Source of the DNA: Verrucomicrobiia bacterium
GTDB taxonomy: Bacteria > Verrucomicrobiota > Verrucomicrobiia > Opitutales > Opitutaceae
DNA: 53,883 nt
Direction of reading: 5' to 3'
Assembly: GCA_011525695.1 (NCBI GenBank)
Contig: WYBX01000011.1
Coordinates: forward strand, 1-53,883
Shown: one piece after another, positions 16,575 through 25,023 of the stretch
Numbering within the stretch: position 1 is the first letter of the stretch
How the letters are laid out: each line of letters opens with the position of its first letter
Translations under genes and position numbers: made by a program
Notes under the pieces: generated by a model
The model's input: the letters and a program-made list of their open reading frames with translations, nothing else
The model's database searches: none
Told to the model about the DNA's origin: nothing

Positions 16575-17402
16575 ATGAAGAAGATTTCCTCCCACCAAGT
16601 CCGCGCTGATTTCAATGATCTGCCGGCAGTCCTGCATTACACGCGGGCGGCCCATGAACTCGGCCTGTGGGCATCCGAGCGAATCCTGATCGAGCGGTTT
16701 TTCCCGGATCGCGACGCCCCGCTCCTCGAAGCCGGCTGCGGCGCCGGCCGCGTGACCATCGGACTCTGGTCGCTGGGGTATCACCGGCTCACTGCATTCG
16801 ACTTTGCCCGGGAGCTGGTGGATCAGGCTGTCAGCCTCGCCGCCGAGCGCGGCGCCGAGGCCATCCGCTTCCTGCAGGCCGATGTCACCCGGCTGCCGCG
16901 GCGGCCGTTTTCGGTCCGGAAACCGCGCGCTCCGACAGCACCGAGCAACACACATGAAGGCGGTCACGCCCCCTTTGCCGGCGCGCTCTTCATGTTCAAC
17001 GGGCTGATGCAGATCCCCGGCCGCGCCAATCGGCGCCAGGCCCTCCGGGAACTCCACCGGGTCTGCCGGCCGGGGGCGCCGCTGCTCTTCACCACGCATG
17101 ATCGCGACCATTCCCCGGCCGAGCGTGCGCTGTGGCGGCTGGAAACCCTGCGCTGGATTCGCGGCGACCAGGATCCGCGGCTCGTCGAGTTCGGCGATCG
17201 CTATTTCGAGGACGGCGCCGTCCGCACCTTCATGCACCTGCCCGACCGACGGGAAATCCTCGAGGACCTCGCCGTCACCGGCTGGAGCCACGCATTCGAT
17301 GCGATGCGCTCCACCCTGGCCCGGGAGAGCCGGTCGATTCGCGACTTCTCCGATGAATGCCGGTTTTGGGTCGCGCGACGCGGGCAGCCGCTCGGCCGGT
17401 GA
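16575..17402 (+). CDS. Class I SAM-dependent methyltransferase
   Basis: Rossmann-fold methyltransferase of 275 residues from ATG 16575, which has GGAAAG about 8 bases upstream; a TTG at 16557 in the flanking repeat is rejected. Motif I is seen as LLEAGCGAGRVTIGLWSLG, followed by LTAFDFARELVDQA (acidic loop) and LQADVTRLP. A stretch rich in Arg/Pro/Ser/Thr (about residues 118-135) interrupts the fold before ALFMFNGLMQIPGR and LRELHRVCRPGAPLLFTTHDRD. Substrate unknown; small-molecule methyltransferases of this type are diverse. It converges with the HGSNAT-like gene, with a 67-base gap holding a palindrome. Confidence 0.78.
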   Translation: MKKISSHQVRADFNDLPAVLHYTRAAHELGLWASERILIERFFPDRDAPLLEAGCGAGRVTIGLWSLGYHRLTAFDFARELVDQAVSLAAERGAEAIRFLQADVTRLPRRPFSVRKPRAPTAPSNTHEGGHAPFAGALFMFNGLMQIPGRANRRQALRELHRVCRPGAPLLFTTHDRDHSPAERALWRLETLRWIRGDQDPRLVEFGDRYFEDGAVRTFMHLPDRREILEDLAVTGWSHAFDAMRSTLARESRSIRDFSDECRFWVARRGQPLGR

Positions 17403-17446
17403 TTCAGGAACATTCGAGGGCGCTTCCAGCAGGCCAGGCTCCGAGC

Positions 17447-17464
17447 AGGTCGGAGATCCGACCT
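17447..17464. terminator. Palindrome between convergent genes (family B), possible bidirectional terminator
   Basis: AGGTCGG-AGAT-CCGACCT forms an 18-base hairpin centred between the stop codons at 17402 (plus) and 17470 (minus). It shares its stem with the double hairpin at 11123-11160, so it may be a repeat first and a terminator second. There is no T-run on either side. Confidence 0.4.
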
Positions 17465-17469
17465 ACCGA

Positions 17470-18720
17470 TCAGATCTTCAGGAAGAGCTTCCGCCGGTAC
17501 ATCCAGTAAAGGATGAGCCACATGATGAAGAGCGCGGCGGCTCCGTGGACGAACGGCTCGTAGGCTGCGCCGAAGAATTGGAACGGGCCCACCCCCAGAT
17601 GTGTTTTCAGCGCCTGGAGGATGAAGCTTTCGAAGAGGTGCGCGATCACGTAGGCGGCAATTGAATTCATGCCGATCACGACCAGCCAGGTCGACCAGCG
17701 GCGGACGTGCAGGACGTCGATCACATAATAGAACGCCGCCATGAACAGGAAGCACCACCCACCGCTGAACAGCACCCAGCTTGGAGTCCAAATCCGCTTC
17801 ACCACCGGGACGATCCCAAGCCAGCCCAGGGCGGAACCGCCCACCAGCCCGATGATGCCCGCCGCCGCGAGCCATTTCACCTTGGCCATCGGCGTCCGCG
17901 CACTGCGGATGACATTTCCGGCCATCAGCCCGAGGATCATCGTGGCCAGGGTCGGGATGAAACTCAGCGTGCCATAGCCGCCACGATGGAAGATATAAGG
18001 CTGCTCGCGCGGGAAGAGATTCAGAAACCAGGTGTCGAACGCGGCGGTGAGGTTCGTATTCTTCTGCCAGTGCGCCTGGAAGCCAGTCAGTCCGTGCGCC
18101 TGCATCCATTCCTTCGTGAGGCCGACGGTGGCATGATCGAAATCGGCCGGCGGCAATGGATAGAGCGCGAAAGCGGCCCAGAATCCCACCACCAGCACGG
18201 CGAAGGCGATCCACTGGTCGCGCACGGGACGAAACCCGAGCGCAAAAAGGAAGCCATAACCGAGCCCGATCTGGGAAAGCGTGTCCTCGAATGTCCAGTT
18301 GGTGATGCTCGAATGCGTGGAGCGGAGAAAGACGCCCAGCAGGATCAGCAGCAGCGCACGCCAGAGCGCATGCCCGATCATCTTCCGCTTCGATTGACCG
18401 CGGGCGATCCGACTGGCGATGGAGAACGGCAGTGCAACCCCGACCAGGAAGGAAAATCCGGGTTGAATCAGGTCATGCAGCGAACAGCCGATCCACTCGA
18501 CATGGCTCTGGTGCCAGGCGAGGAATTTCCAGAACCCGCTCTCGGGCACGGCCGCGGCCACCCGCGAGAGCCGCAGCACCTCGGCCATCATGAGGAACAT
18601 CACGAGGCCCCGATAGGCATCCATGGAGGTGAGCCGGGCCGGCGCGGGGCCAATCACGGCCGGGCCGGTGCTGGGCGCAGCCGCGGTCGCCGCGGGCGCA
18701 GGGGTGGTTTCGGGGTTCAT
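17470..18720 (-). CDS. HGSNAT/NagX-like membrane acyltransferase (DUF5009-type)
   Basis: Polytopic membrane protein of 416 residues related to heparan-alpha-glucosaminide N-acetyltransferase and bacterial NagX proteins, which acetylate glucosamine across the membrane using acetyl-CoA. After a Pro/Ala-rich cytoplasmic tail (1-28) comes the family opening [18 protein letters not shown]. About ten hydrophobic segments follow, including [77 protein letters not shown] and [22 protein letters not shown]. The start lies 43 bases after the stop of the Gfo/Idh gene on the same strand, so co-transcription is likely. Inferred role: acetylation of de-N-sulfated or free amino sugars. An acyltransferase with another acceptor is possible. 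Confidence 0.75.
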   Translation of the reverse strand: MNPETTPAPAATAAAPSTGPAVIGPAPARLTSMDAYRGLVMFLMMAEVLRLSRVAAAVPESGFWKFLAWHQSHVEWIGCSLHDLIQPGFSFLVGVALPFSIASRIARGQSKRKMIGHALWRALLLILLGVFLRSTHSSITNWTFEDTLSQIGLGYGFLFALGFRPVRDQWIAFAVLVVGFWAAFALYPLPPADFDHATVGLTKEWMQAHGLTGFQAHWQKNTNLTAAFDTWFLNLFPREQPYIFHRGGYGTLSFIPTLATMILGLMAGNVIRSARTPMAKVKWLAAAGIIGLVGGSALGWLGIVPVVKRIWTPSWVLFSGGWCFLFMAAFYYVIDVLHVRRWSTWLVVIGMNSIAAYVIAHLFESFILQALKTHLGVGPFQFFGAAYEPFVHGAAALFIMWLILYWMYRRKLFLKI

Positions 18721-18763
18721 AGCGGAGGGGGCTGGAGTTTCGGTTTTGGAGTTCGGATGGGTT

Positions 18764-19825
18764 TCAATGGCGTGCTCCCGCCGTGGTGGATCCCGCGGCC
18801 CGCAGTTCGGACTTCGCCCGGAGCAGCATTCGCAACGGGTGCAACTCCGCCTCGAGCGTCAGCGGCATCGCCGCGCCGGTTGCGAGATGAGCGACAACGG
18901 CGTCAAAGTAGTCGAGCGCGGGCAGCGGCTCGATCGGCTCCACGATGCCCCGCGATGTCACCAGTCGCGTCCGGCCGCCGCCATCAATCGATTCGACATA
19001 GCCTTTCGTGCCGAAAATTCGCAGCGTCTCGTTGCCGTGCGGCAGCGGGGTGCCGGCCGGGTTGAGATAATTCATGATGATCGTGGCCAACCCGCCGTTC
19101 TCCAGCGTGCCCTGGGCGGCCCCGGCGATCTTGCCGTCGCCGTCCTCCGGCTTGCCCGTCTTCGTTTCCCAGCCGCCGAGCGTCTGCAGCCGCACACCGC
19201 CGACATGCTCGATCATCCGCGCGGCGTGGATGCCCACCTGCAGGAACATGCCGCCATCGATCGACTCGTCCTGCGGTCGCGAGGCACCGTAGCGATACGA
19301 TTTCTGGACGAAAACCTGCACGACGTCGCCAATCGCCCCCTCCGCGACAAGCCGCCGCATGGCCGCATAGTTCGGTGCAAAGGCCGTTCCCGCCATTTCG
19401 TGAAACTCCCGGCCGGCCTTTCGCGCCGCGGCAAGGATGGCGTCAAGTTCCGGCTCGGTCAGCGCAACGGGTTTTTCCGCGTAGACATGCCGGCCCGCCT
19501 CGAGGCAGCGAATCGCATCGCGGGCCTGATCCGCGCGCCGGGGCGAACACAGTGAAACGAGCGCGACGTTGGGATCCGCGAGCAGTTCGTCGAGCGTGGC
19601 ATAACGCCTGACCCCCGCCGGCAGCTGCCCGCCCTCGCGCAGCGCCGCCACCGCCACCAGCCGCGCGTGCGGGTGCCCCTCGAATTTCGCCGGGCGGATC
19701 TGGTGGCCATTCGAGCCGTAAAGCCCCACGCCGATCTTTTTTCCTGCCGCGCTGTCCTGTCCCGCGACTACGGCCGCAGTGATCACCAGAGCGATCAGGA
19801 AAACCAGGCACGTCTGGAAACGCAT
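18764..19825 (-). CDS. Gfo/Idh/MocA family oxidoreductase, exported
   Basis: NAD(P)-dependent oxidoreductase fold, 353 residues from ATG 19825. The frame stays open upstream to 19969, but that region is repeat DNA. An N-terminal hydrophobic signal (about 5-22, [17 protein letters not shown]) indicates export, unusual for NAD enzymes but common in this group. The Rossmann start [17 protein letters not shown] has an atypical GxxGxxG-like loop. [36 protein letters not shown] contains the conserved EKP lysine motif, and [21 protein letters not shown] matches the typical substrate-site helix. Probably acts on a carbohydrate. It lies between the GH109 gene and the HGSNAT-like gene on one strand. 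Confidence 0.75.
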   Translation of the reverse strand: MRFQTCLVFLIALVITAAVVAGQDSAAGKKIGVGLYGSNGHQIRPAKFEGHPHARLVAVAALREGGQLPAGVRRYATLDELLADPNVALVSLCSPRRADQARDAIRCLEAGRHVYAEKPVALTEPELDAILAAARKAGREFHEMAGTAFAPNYAAMRRLVAEGAIGDVVQVFVQKSYRYGASRPQDESIDGGMFLQVGIHAARMIEHVGGVRLQTLGGWETKTGKPEDGDGKIAGAAQGTLENGGLATIIMNYLNPAGTPLPHGNETLRIFGTKGYVESIDGGGRTRLVTSRGIVEPIEPLPALDYFDAVVAHLATGAAMPLTLEAELHPLRMLLRAKSELRAAGSTTAGARH

Positions 19826-19927
19826 GAGTGGGGGAGGCGCGAAGGCCGCGGTCGTTGAGGTCTGAAGCGATTCAGTTGAACTCCGAATGCGCCCGAAGGG
19901 CCCCGAAGGGAAAGCAGTGCGCAGGTG

Positions 19928-20000
19928 CAGGGGCGCAGATTTGCTGCGCCCTGAAGCGGTTTCGAACAAGGGTGCGGGCGCAGCAAGACTGCGCCCCTAC
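19928..20000. repeat. Family A palindromic repeat (REP/BIME-like)
   Basis: Left unit CAGGGGCGCAG-ATTTG-CTGCGCCC (19928-19951), a spacer with GCGGTTTCGAACAAGG, and a right unit GGGCGCAG-CAAGA-CTGCGCCCCTAC. GAAGCC follows, as at 11021. It lies in the 243-base gap between the GH109 stop and the Gfo/Idh start. Confidence 0.75.
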
Positions 20001-20068
20001 GAAGCCGAGGCTGGCGTCTCCAACGCCCTGGATGCTGTGCATTGGGTGCATTCGTGGTTGCCCGTGAT

Positions 20069-21460
20069 TCAGGAAACGGGCAGACCCACTGACAGGTTCA
20101 CCGGCTTGTTCTTCTGCCAGGATCCGCGGGTGAAATCGGGCACGTCAACCGCCTGGGAACGATTCGCGACCGATCGTTCGGACAGAAGCCCGACCGAGGT
20201 CCAGGCCGCCCCGTCATAAACGTCCATGTCCAGCGGCAGCCCCTGCCGCAGCAGGCTGACCCAGCGCCAGTCCATCAGGAAGTCCATGCCGCCATGGCCG
20301 CCGACCTTTTTTGCCGTCTCACCGATCTGCTTCACCAGATCGAAGGTGTATTTTTCCTCGAGCTGCTTGTATTCGGGTTCCTTCAGCCAGCCGTCGTGGC
20401 CGATTGCGATGCGCGGCGGCAGCGGCCATTTCTGTGCCGAGGCTTTCGTGCCGACCACCGTATGAATTCGTGAGTAGGGCCGCGGGCTGGTCACATCGTG
20501 CTGCACGAGAATCGTCCGCCCCTTCATCGTGCGGACGGTGGTCGTGTTCATGTTGCCGCGGAAAGTGGCGTCGGCGAAGGGCGCGAAGAAGGGATCGGTG
20601 GCCGCGAGTTCCCTGGCCTTCGCCTGCATCTGGAAATCATCACTCTGGACCGACACCAGGTAGTCGAACCGATCCCCCCGGTTGATGTTCATGATCTGGG
20701 ATATGGGCCCAAGGCCATGCATCGGGTAGAGGTTGCCATTGCGGGCGGCGTTCTGCTTCAGCCGCCACATGTCGTGGTACTGGTTCTTGCTGAAATTCAG
20801 CTCCATCAAGTTGTGGATGTAGGCTCCCTCGCCGTGAACGATTTCACCGAAGAAGCCCTGCTGCGCCATGTTGAGGGTCAGGAGCTCGAAAAAGTCGTAG
20901 CAGCAGTTCTCGAGCATCATGTAATGCTTCTTCGTCCGCTCGGAAGTCTCCACCAGCTGCCAGCATTCCTCCAGGGTGGTCGCCGCCGGAATCTCGCTGA
21001 ACGCGTGCTTGCCGTGTTCCATCGCGAAGATCGAGATCGGCGCGTGCAGGTGCCAGGGCGTGCAGTTGTAGATCACGTCGAGATCGTCGCGTTCGCACAT
21101 CCGTTTCCATGCCTCGTCACTGCCCGAATAAACCGCAGGCTGATGGGACGTCCCCTCGAGTCTCTGCTGCGCAAGGGTGATCCTTTCCGGTCGGACATCG
21201 CACAACGCCTTGATCTCCACGCCCTCGATCACGCGCAACCGCGGCAGCGCGCCCGTGCCGCGGGAGCCGAGCCCGACGATGCCGACCCGCACCCGCTCGA
21301 GCCGGGGCGCCGCATGGCCGCTCATGTTGGTGCGCTGCGAACCGCGGCCCGTTCCCGCCCCCCGCGCTACCGGCAGCGCGCCGAAGAGGAAATTCGCGGT
21401 CAGCAGCCCTCCGGATGCCAGGCTCGTCCGAGCCAGAAATTCACGACGGGTCGTTTTCAT
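20069..21460 (-). CDS. GH109-type NAD-dependent glycosidase (Gfo/Idh/MocA fold), Tat-exported
   Basis: 463-residue protein starting MKTTRREFLARTSLASGGLL, a twin-arginine signal. The Rossmann motif VGIVGLGSRGTG (about 59-70) binds NAD. The rest follows the GH109 pattern: IYNCTPWHLHAPI, KHAFSEIPAATTLEECW, MMLENCCYDFFEL, MHGLGPISQIMNINRGDRFDYL and GLPLDMDVYDGAAW. Characterised GH109 enzymes are alpha-N-acetylgalactosaminidases that use bound NAD+ in an oxidation/elimination mechanism, but the family is broad, so the substrate here is unproven. The start is the ATG of the Tat signal rather than the TTG 78 bases upstream. It heads a probable minus-strand unit with the Gfo/Idh and HGSNAT-like genes. 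Confidence 0.82.
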   Translation of the reverse strand: MKTTRREFLARTSLASGGLLTANFLFGALPVARGAGTGRGSQRTNMSGHAAPRLERVRVGIVGLGSRGTGALPRLRVIEGVEIKALCDVRPERITLAQQRLEGTSHQPAVYSGSDEAWKRMCERDDLDVIYNCTPWHLHAPISIFAMEHGKHAFSEIPAATTLEECWQLVETSERTKKHYMMLENCCYDFFELLTLNMAQQGFFGEIVHGEGAYIHNLMELNFSKNQYHDMWRLKQNAARNGNLYPMHGLGPISQIMNINRGDRFDYLVSVQSDDFQMQAKARELAATDPFFAPFADATFRGNMNTTTVRTMKGRTILVQHDVTSPRPYSRIHTVVGTKASAQKWPLPPRIAIGHDGWLKEPEYKQLEEKYTFDLVKQIGETAKKVGGHGGMDFLMDWRWVSLLRQGLPLDMDVYDGAAWTSVGLLSERSVANRSQAVDVPDFTRGSWQKNKPVNLSVGLPVS

Positions 21461-21665
21461 AGGGTTCACGTTATTGAATGGGGCATCAGGATCGACTCGG
21501 GCCCAGGCAGGCGGCCGGACAGCCCGGAACGCGCGCAAACACGAACAATGGAATTTCTGTGAGGCAACAGAATTGTCTTGTTGTCATCCGATGGCGGCGG
21601 ATCGGCACGGTCCGCCCCGGTTTCACTGGTCAGCAATCCAACAATCCGCGGGGTCGAATACGCTG

Positions 21666-22148
21666 CTAGGGTTCGCGGATGAAGAGGATCTCGTGCGTCT
21701 GCTGCATCTGCGCCTGGAAATAGGTGCCGACCAGCCGGTCTTCCGCCGGCCGGTACTCCAGCTTGTAAAGGCAGCCCGGATAATTGGTGTCGCGCAGCTC
21801 CACCTCGAGCTTCACCCGGCCGCCCTCCGTCCTGGCCCGCGCCCAGGCCACATTGATCGGACTCGGGTTGTAATAACGGACCTCCGCCCTTCCGTCGGCG
21901 TCGATTTCCCCGATTGCCAGCACATAGCCGCCGTCCGGCCGCAGCCAGCGTCCCTTCAATTTGTCGAGCGCCACCGCGCTCGTCTCAGGCGCAGATGCCG
22001 CTGTGCCGGGCGATGGTGATTGCGCCTCGGGGGCCGCTGCGGCCGATGCTTCGTCGCGCTGGCAGCCGGCGCTGGCCAGCAGTCCGGACGCGAGGACCGC
22101 GGCGGCGAGTGAACCTAGACGAAACCGAGCCAGGCCTGGGAGCATCAT
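21666..22148 (-). CDS. Lipoprotein of unknown function
   Basis: 160 residues with a lipoprotein signal ending LLASAGC (Cys29), followed by an Ala/Ser/Pro/Glu-rich linker to about residue 58. A compact domain then reads LKGRWLRPDGGYVLAIGEIDADGRAEVRYYNPSPINVAWARA and YKLEYRPAEDRLVGTYFQA. This domain has the look of a small antiparallel beta-barrel (lipocalin-like), as found in secreted proteins of this phylum. No catalytic motif is seen. It is divergent from the first sulfatase, with 276 bases between starts, and lies upstream of GH109 on the same strand with a 205-base gap. Confidence 0.6.
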   Translation of the reverse strand: MMLPGLARFRLGSLAAAVLASGLLASAGCQRDEASAAAAPEAQSPSPGTAASAPETSAVALDKLKGRWLRPDGGYVLAIGEIDADGRAEVRYYNPSPINVAWARARTEGGRVKLEVELRDTNYPGCLYKLEYRPAEDRLVGTYFQAQMQQTHEILFIREP

Positions 22149-22424
22149 CCGTTCACTTCATGCCCCCGGCCGGCAACTCACCAGCCAGAAATCGATCTGG
22201 ATGAAGCCACCGGCCAGTACTTCGTGCAGCTTGGCGATGCCGTCCAGCAGTTTGAACGCTTCAACCCGAATGGCGGCACGGGCGGGTCGGCGGGCGGCCA
22301 CCTGCGGTGATCGAGATGGGAGGTTTCGAAACGATCCAGCGCCGGGATTGACCGTCTCTGACCAGTCCGGGCTCGCCTCCCGGCGCCGGCGATCCAAATT
22401 TTTTCGGCAGCACTTGCTGCGCTC

Positions 22425-24230
22425 ATGAAAGCCTTCCTGCCGCCGTACCTCGCCCTCCTGGCCATGTTTCCGCTGTTGGGTGGATCCGCCACTCCTCCGA
22501 ATATCGTGATCTTCCTGGCGGATGATGCGGGCTGGGGCGACTACGGGCATTCGGGCAACCGGACTGTCGCCACGCCCAATATCGATTCGATCGCCGCGGG
22601 TGGCGTGTCGCTGGAGAATTTCTACGTCCAACCGGTGTGCTCCCCCACCCGTGCCGAGTTCCTGACCGGCCGCTATCATCCGCGCGGCGGCGTGCGCGGC
22701 GTGTCCACTGGGCAGGAGCGGCTGGATCTCGATGAGCGGACGATCGCCGACGCGTTCAAGGCTGCCGGATACGCCACGGGCGCCTTTGGGAAATGGCACA
22801 ATGGCACGCAATACCCCTACCACCCGATGGGCCGCGGATTCGATGAATACCTCGGGCACACCGCCGGCCACTGGGGGGAGTACTTCGATCCGCCGCTCGA
22901 CGAAAACGGCCGGATGATCCGGACGCAGGGCTACATTGTCGACGTGTGCACCGATCGCGCCCTCGACTTCATCGAGCGCAACCGGACCCGACCGTTCCTT
23001 TGCTACGTTCCCTTCACGACGCCTCATGCCCCGTGGGGCGTGCCGGACGAGTACTGGCAGCGGTTCAAGGACAAGCCGGTCGCCCAGCCGGCGACGCTGC
23101 CGGATCAGGAGGCAATCGACCAAACCCGCTGCGCGCTGGCGATGATCGAGAATCAGGACTGGAACGTGGGTCGCGTCCTGCAAAAGCTCGAGGCACTCAA
23201 CCTGGCGGAAAACACCATCGTCTTCTACTTCACCGACAACGGTCCCAACACCTGGCGATGGAACGGGGGCATGAAGGGACGGAAGGGCAGCACGGACGAA
23301 GGCGGCGTGCGCTCCGTGGGCTACCTGCGCTGGCCGGCGAAGATTGCCGCCGGCCGGAGGATTCCACAGATCAGCGGTGCCATTGACCTGCTGCCGACAC
23401 TCACCTCGCTCGCGGGCGTTCCGCGGGTCGGAGACAAGCCGCTCGATGGCCGCGATCTCTCGCCGCTGCTGCTGCAGCAGCCGGGCCAGTGGCCCGAACG
23501 GATGATTTTCAATACCTGGAATGGCAATGTAGGCGTCCGGTCCCAGACGCACCGGCTCGATTCGGCCGGCAAGCTCTACGACATGATCGCCGACCCCGCA
23601 CAAACGACACCAGTGAACGATCGCGAGCCGGCGACGGCCGCGAGGCTGGCCGACGCAGTAAAGGCCTGGCGGGCGGAGGTGCTCGGCGAGAGCCAGCGAC
23701 CCGGAGCGAAAGCCGGAGCCAGAAAGAAGGCTGGTCAAAATGCCGTGGATCCACGACCGCTGCCGGTCGGCTATCGCGAGTTTCCGATCACCATGCTGCC
23801 GGCCCGCGATGGCGAACCGCGCGGGGGCGTGGAGCGGAGCAGCAGCGCACCCAATTCGTCATATTTCGTGAACTGGACCAGCCTCGCCGACAGCATGACC
23901 TGGAAGATCGAGGTCAGGACGCCGGGGCGTTATGAGGTAACGGTGGATTACACCTGCCCGGTCCCCGATGCGGGTTCGCTCGTTGAACTGTCCTTCGGTT
24001 CGAGCCGATTGACAGGCCGGGTGGCGCCCGGCTGGGATCCGCCGCTTTACACCAATCAGGATACGCTGCCGCGGCCGGCGGCCGAGTCCCGGATGAAGGA
24101 TTTCCGACCGCTGGCGCTCGGCGTCATCGAACTGCCGGCGGGGCGCGGGCCCCTGACGCTGCGTGCGCTCGAGATTCCCGGCCGCTCCGTCATGGATGTC
24201 CGCCGCGTGACGCTGACGCTGGTGGAATGA
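22425..24230 (+). CDS. Secreted type I sulfatase with C-terminal beta-sandwich
   Basis: Formylglycine-dependent sulfatase (S1 family) of 601 residues that hydrolyses sulfate esters, probably of a polysaccharide. Signal peptide about 1-22. The metal-binding start is NIVIFLADDAGWGDYG, and the active-site motif VCSPTRAEFLTGR has Cys72 as the formylglycine precursor. Further conserved parts are FGKWHNG, TTPHAPWGVP, FYFTDNGPNTWRWNGGMKGRKGSTDEGGVRSVGYLRWPAKI and IDLLPTLTSLAGV. Residues from about 465 to 601 form an extra beta-rich domain (SMTWKIEVRTPGRYEVTVDYTC) like a carbohydrate-binding module. The gene precedes two more sulfatases on the same strand, separated by a small opposite-strand gene. 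The maturing enzyme is not in the window. Confidence 0.9.
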   Translation: MKAFLPPYLALLAMFPLLGGSATPPNIVIFLADDAGWGDYGHSGNRTVATPNIDSIAAGGVSLENFYVQPVCSPTRAEFLTGRYHPRGGVRGVSTGQERLDLDERTIADAFKAAGYATGAFGKWHNGTQYPYHPMGRGFDEYLGHTAGHWGEYFDPPLDENGRMIRTQGYIVDVCTDRALDFIERNRTRPFLCYVPFTTPHAPWGVPDEYWQRFKDKPVAQPATLPDQEAIDQTRCALAMIENQDWNVGRVLQKLEALNLAENTIVFYFTDNGPNTWRWNGGMKGRKGSTDEGGVRSVGYLRWPAKIAAGRRIPQISGAIDLLPTLTSLAGVPRVGDKPLDGRDLSPLLLQQPGQWPERMIFNTWNGNVGVRSQTHRLDSAGKLYDMIADPAQTTPVNDREPATAARLADAVKAWRAEVLGESQRPGAKAGARKKAGQNAVDPRPLPVGYREFPITMLPARDGEPRGGVERSSSAPNSSYFVNWTSLADSMTWKIEVRTPGRYEVTVDYTCPVPDAGSLVELSFGSSRLTGRVAPGWDPPLYTNQDTLPRPAAESRMKDFRPLALGVIELPAGRGPLTLRALEIPGRSVMDVRRVTLTLVE

Positions 24231-24268
24231 AGCGGGGGTTCTGATTCAAATATCTCCGAATTCCGGAA

Positions 24269-24793
24269 TCAATCCGGCCTCATGATTTGCCGCGCCGGGT
24301 GCCCGGGCGGGAGGTGCCGAGCAAGCAGCGCCTTGAAATCAGCCTCACCCTGCTTCCGCGCAATTCCCTTCTGGTAATTGGCGCGGGACTTGTCGTTGAG
24401 ATGCCGCTGGCCGGCGATGTCCGAGTTCTGCAATGAATCCGCCCACCCGCGCAATTGGCGCGAGCAACTCTCAGCCTTCGATCTCAAATCTGAAATTTGA
24501 GATTTCAGATCCGGACCAAGCCACGGCCGGCGGGCGAGCAGAACGAGCATGGAGCGCACTTCGCCCGCCGAGCCGCGCGCGATATAGATGAACGCGAGCA
24601 GTTCGTTCGTGGTGCCGCGCTCGAACCCCTCGGCGACGTTGTTGGAGACGGAAAGGGTGGCCCGCTCCAACTGGTCGCGGAAGGATCGCGACAGCCGGGG
24701 AGGAGCAGCGCCCAGAAGCTCGTCGACCAAGTCGTAAAGCTCCGCCGCCGCCTGCCAGACTGGCAAATCCTCGAAGCGTTCGTAGGTTGGCAT
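24269..24793 (-). CDS. Four-helix bundle protein (23S rRNA IVP / bAvd-like)
   Basis: Small helical protein of 174 residues from ATG 24793 (MPTYERFEDLPVWQAAAELYDLVDELL). It matches the four-helix bundle family (TIGR02436), whose members are encoded in 23S rRNA intervening sequences or accompany diversity-generating reverse transcriptases. Conserved parts are FRDQLERATLSVSNNVAEGFERGTTNELLAFIYIARGSAGEVRSML. Here there is no rRNA gene or reverse transcriptase nearby. Part of the protein (DLKSQISDLRSKAE) is encoded by the A/T-rich palindromic repeat at 24480-24511, and a related repeat lies just upstream of the start codon. It sits against the direction of the sulfatase genes and has lower-GC patches, suggesting insertion. 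Molecular role unknown. Confidence 0.75.
   Translation of the reverse strand: MPTYERFEDLPVWQAAAELYDLVDELLGAAPPRLSRSFRDQLERATLSVSNNVAEGFERGTTNELLAFIYIARGSAGEVRSMLVLLARRPWLGPDLKSQISDLRSKAESCSRQLRGWADSLQNSDIAGQRHLNDKSRANYQKGIARKQGEADFKALLARHLPPGHPARQIMRPD
24480..24511. repeat. Family F A/T-rich palindrome inside the four-helix gene
   Basis: GATCTCAAAT, CTGAA, ATTTGAGATTTCAGATC. It can form either CTCAAAT-CTGAA-ATTTGAG or CTGAAAT-TTGAG-ATTTCAG hairpins. Its low GC stands out against the neighbours, and it is translated in frame as LKSQISDLRS. Confidence 0.65.
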
Positions 24794-24826
24794 GGGAGTA
24801 TGGGTTGAATCCTGATTTCGAGTCCC

Positions 24827-24875
24827 AAATCTCAAATCTGAGATCTGAGATTCTTGAGCTGGAAATTTGAAATCC
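24827..24875. repeat. Family F A/T-rich repeat upstream of the four-helix gene
   Basis: Repeats of AAATCTCAAATCTGAGATCTGAG with an AATCTCA...TGAGATT inverted pair (24828-24852), followed by GGAAATTTGAAATCC. It is related to the copy inside the adjacent gene, and it begins 34 bases upstream of the proposed ATG. Confidence 0.6.
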
Positions 24876-25023
24876 AGTCCCCAGCCCAACGCCCCGATTT
24901 CCGGAAGACAATCGTCGTGCATACCCAATTCCCGGTATGCGGGGTGAAGCGGGCGCAAAAACTTGAAGTCGCCGCGGCCGATCAGGACGTCCATTGTGCC
25001 GGGCTCCTGGTTCTTGATCACCG

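Noticed and set aside
24269..24793. Diversity-generating retroelement around the four-helix bundle gene
   Set aside because: No reverse transcriptase, template repeat/variable repeat pair or variable-protein gene was seen nearby; only the accessory-like helical protein and its A/T-rich repeats are present.
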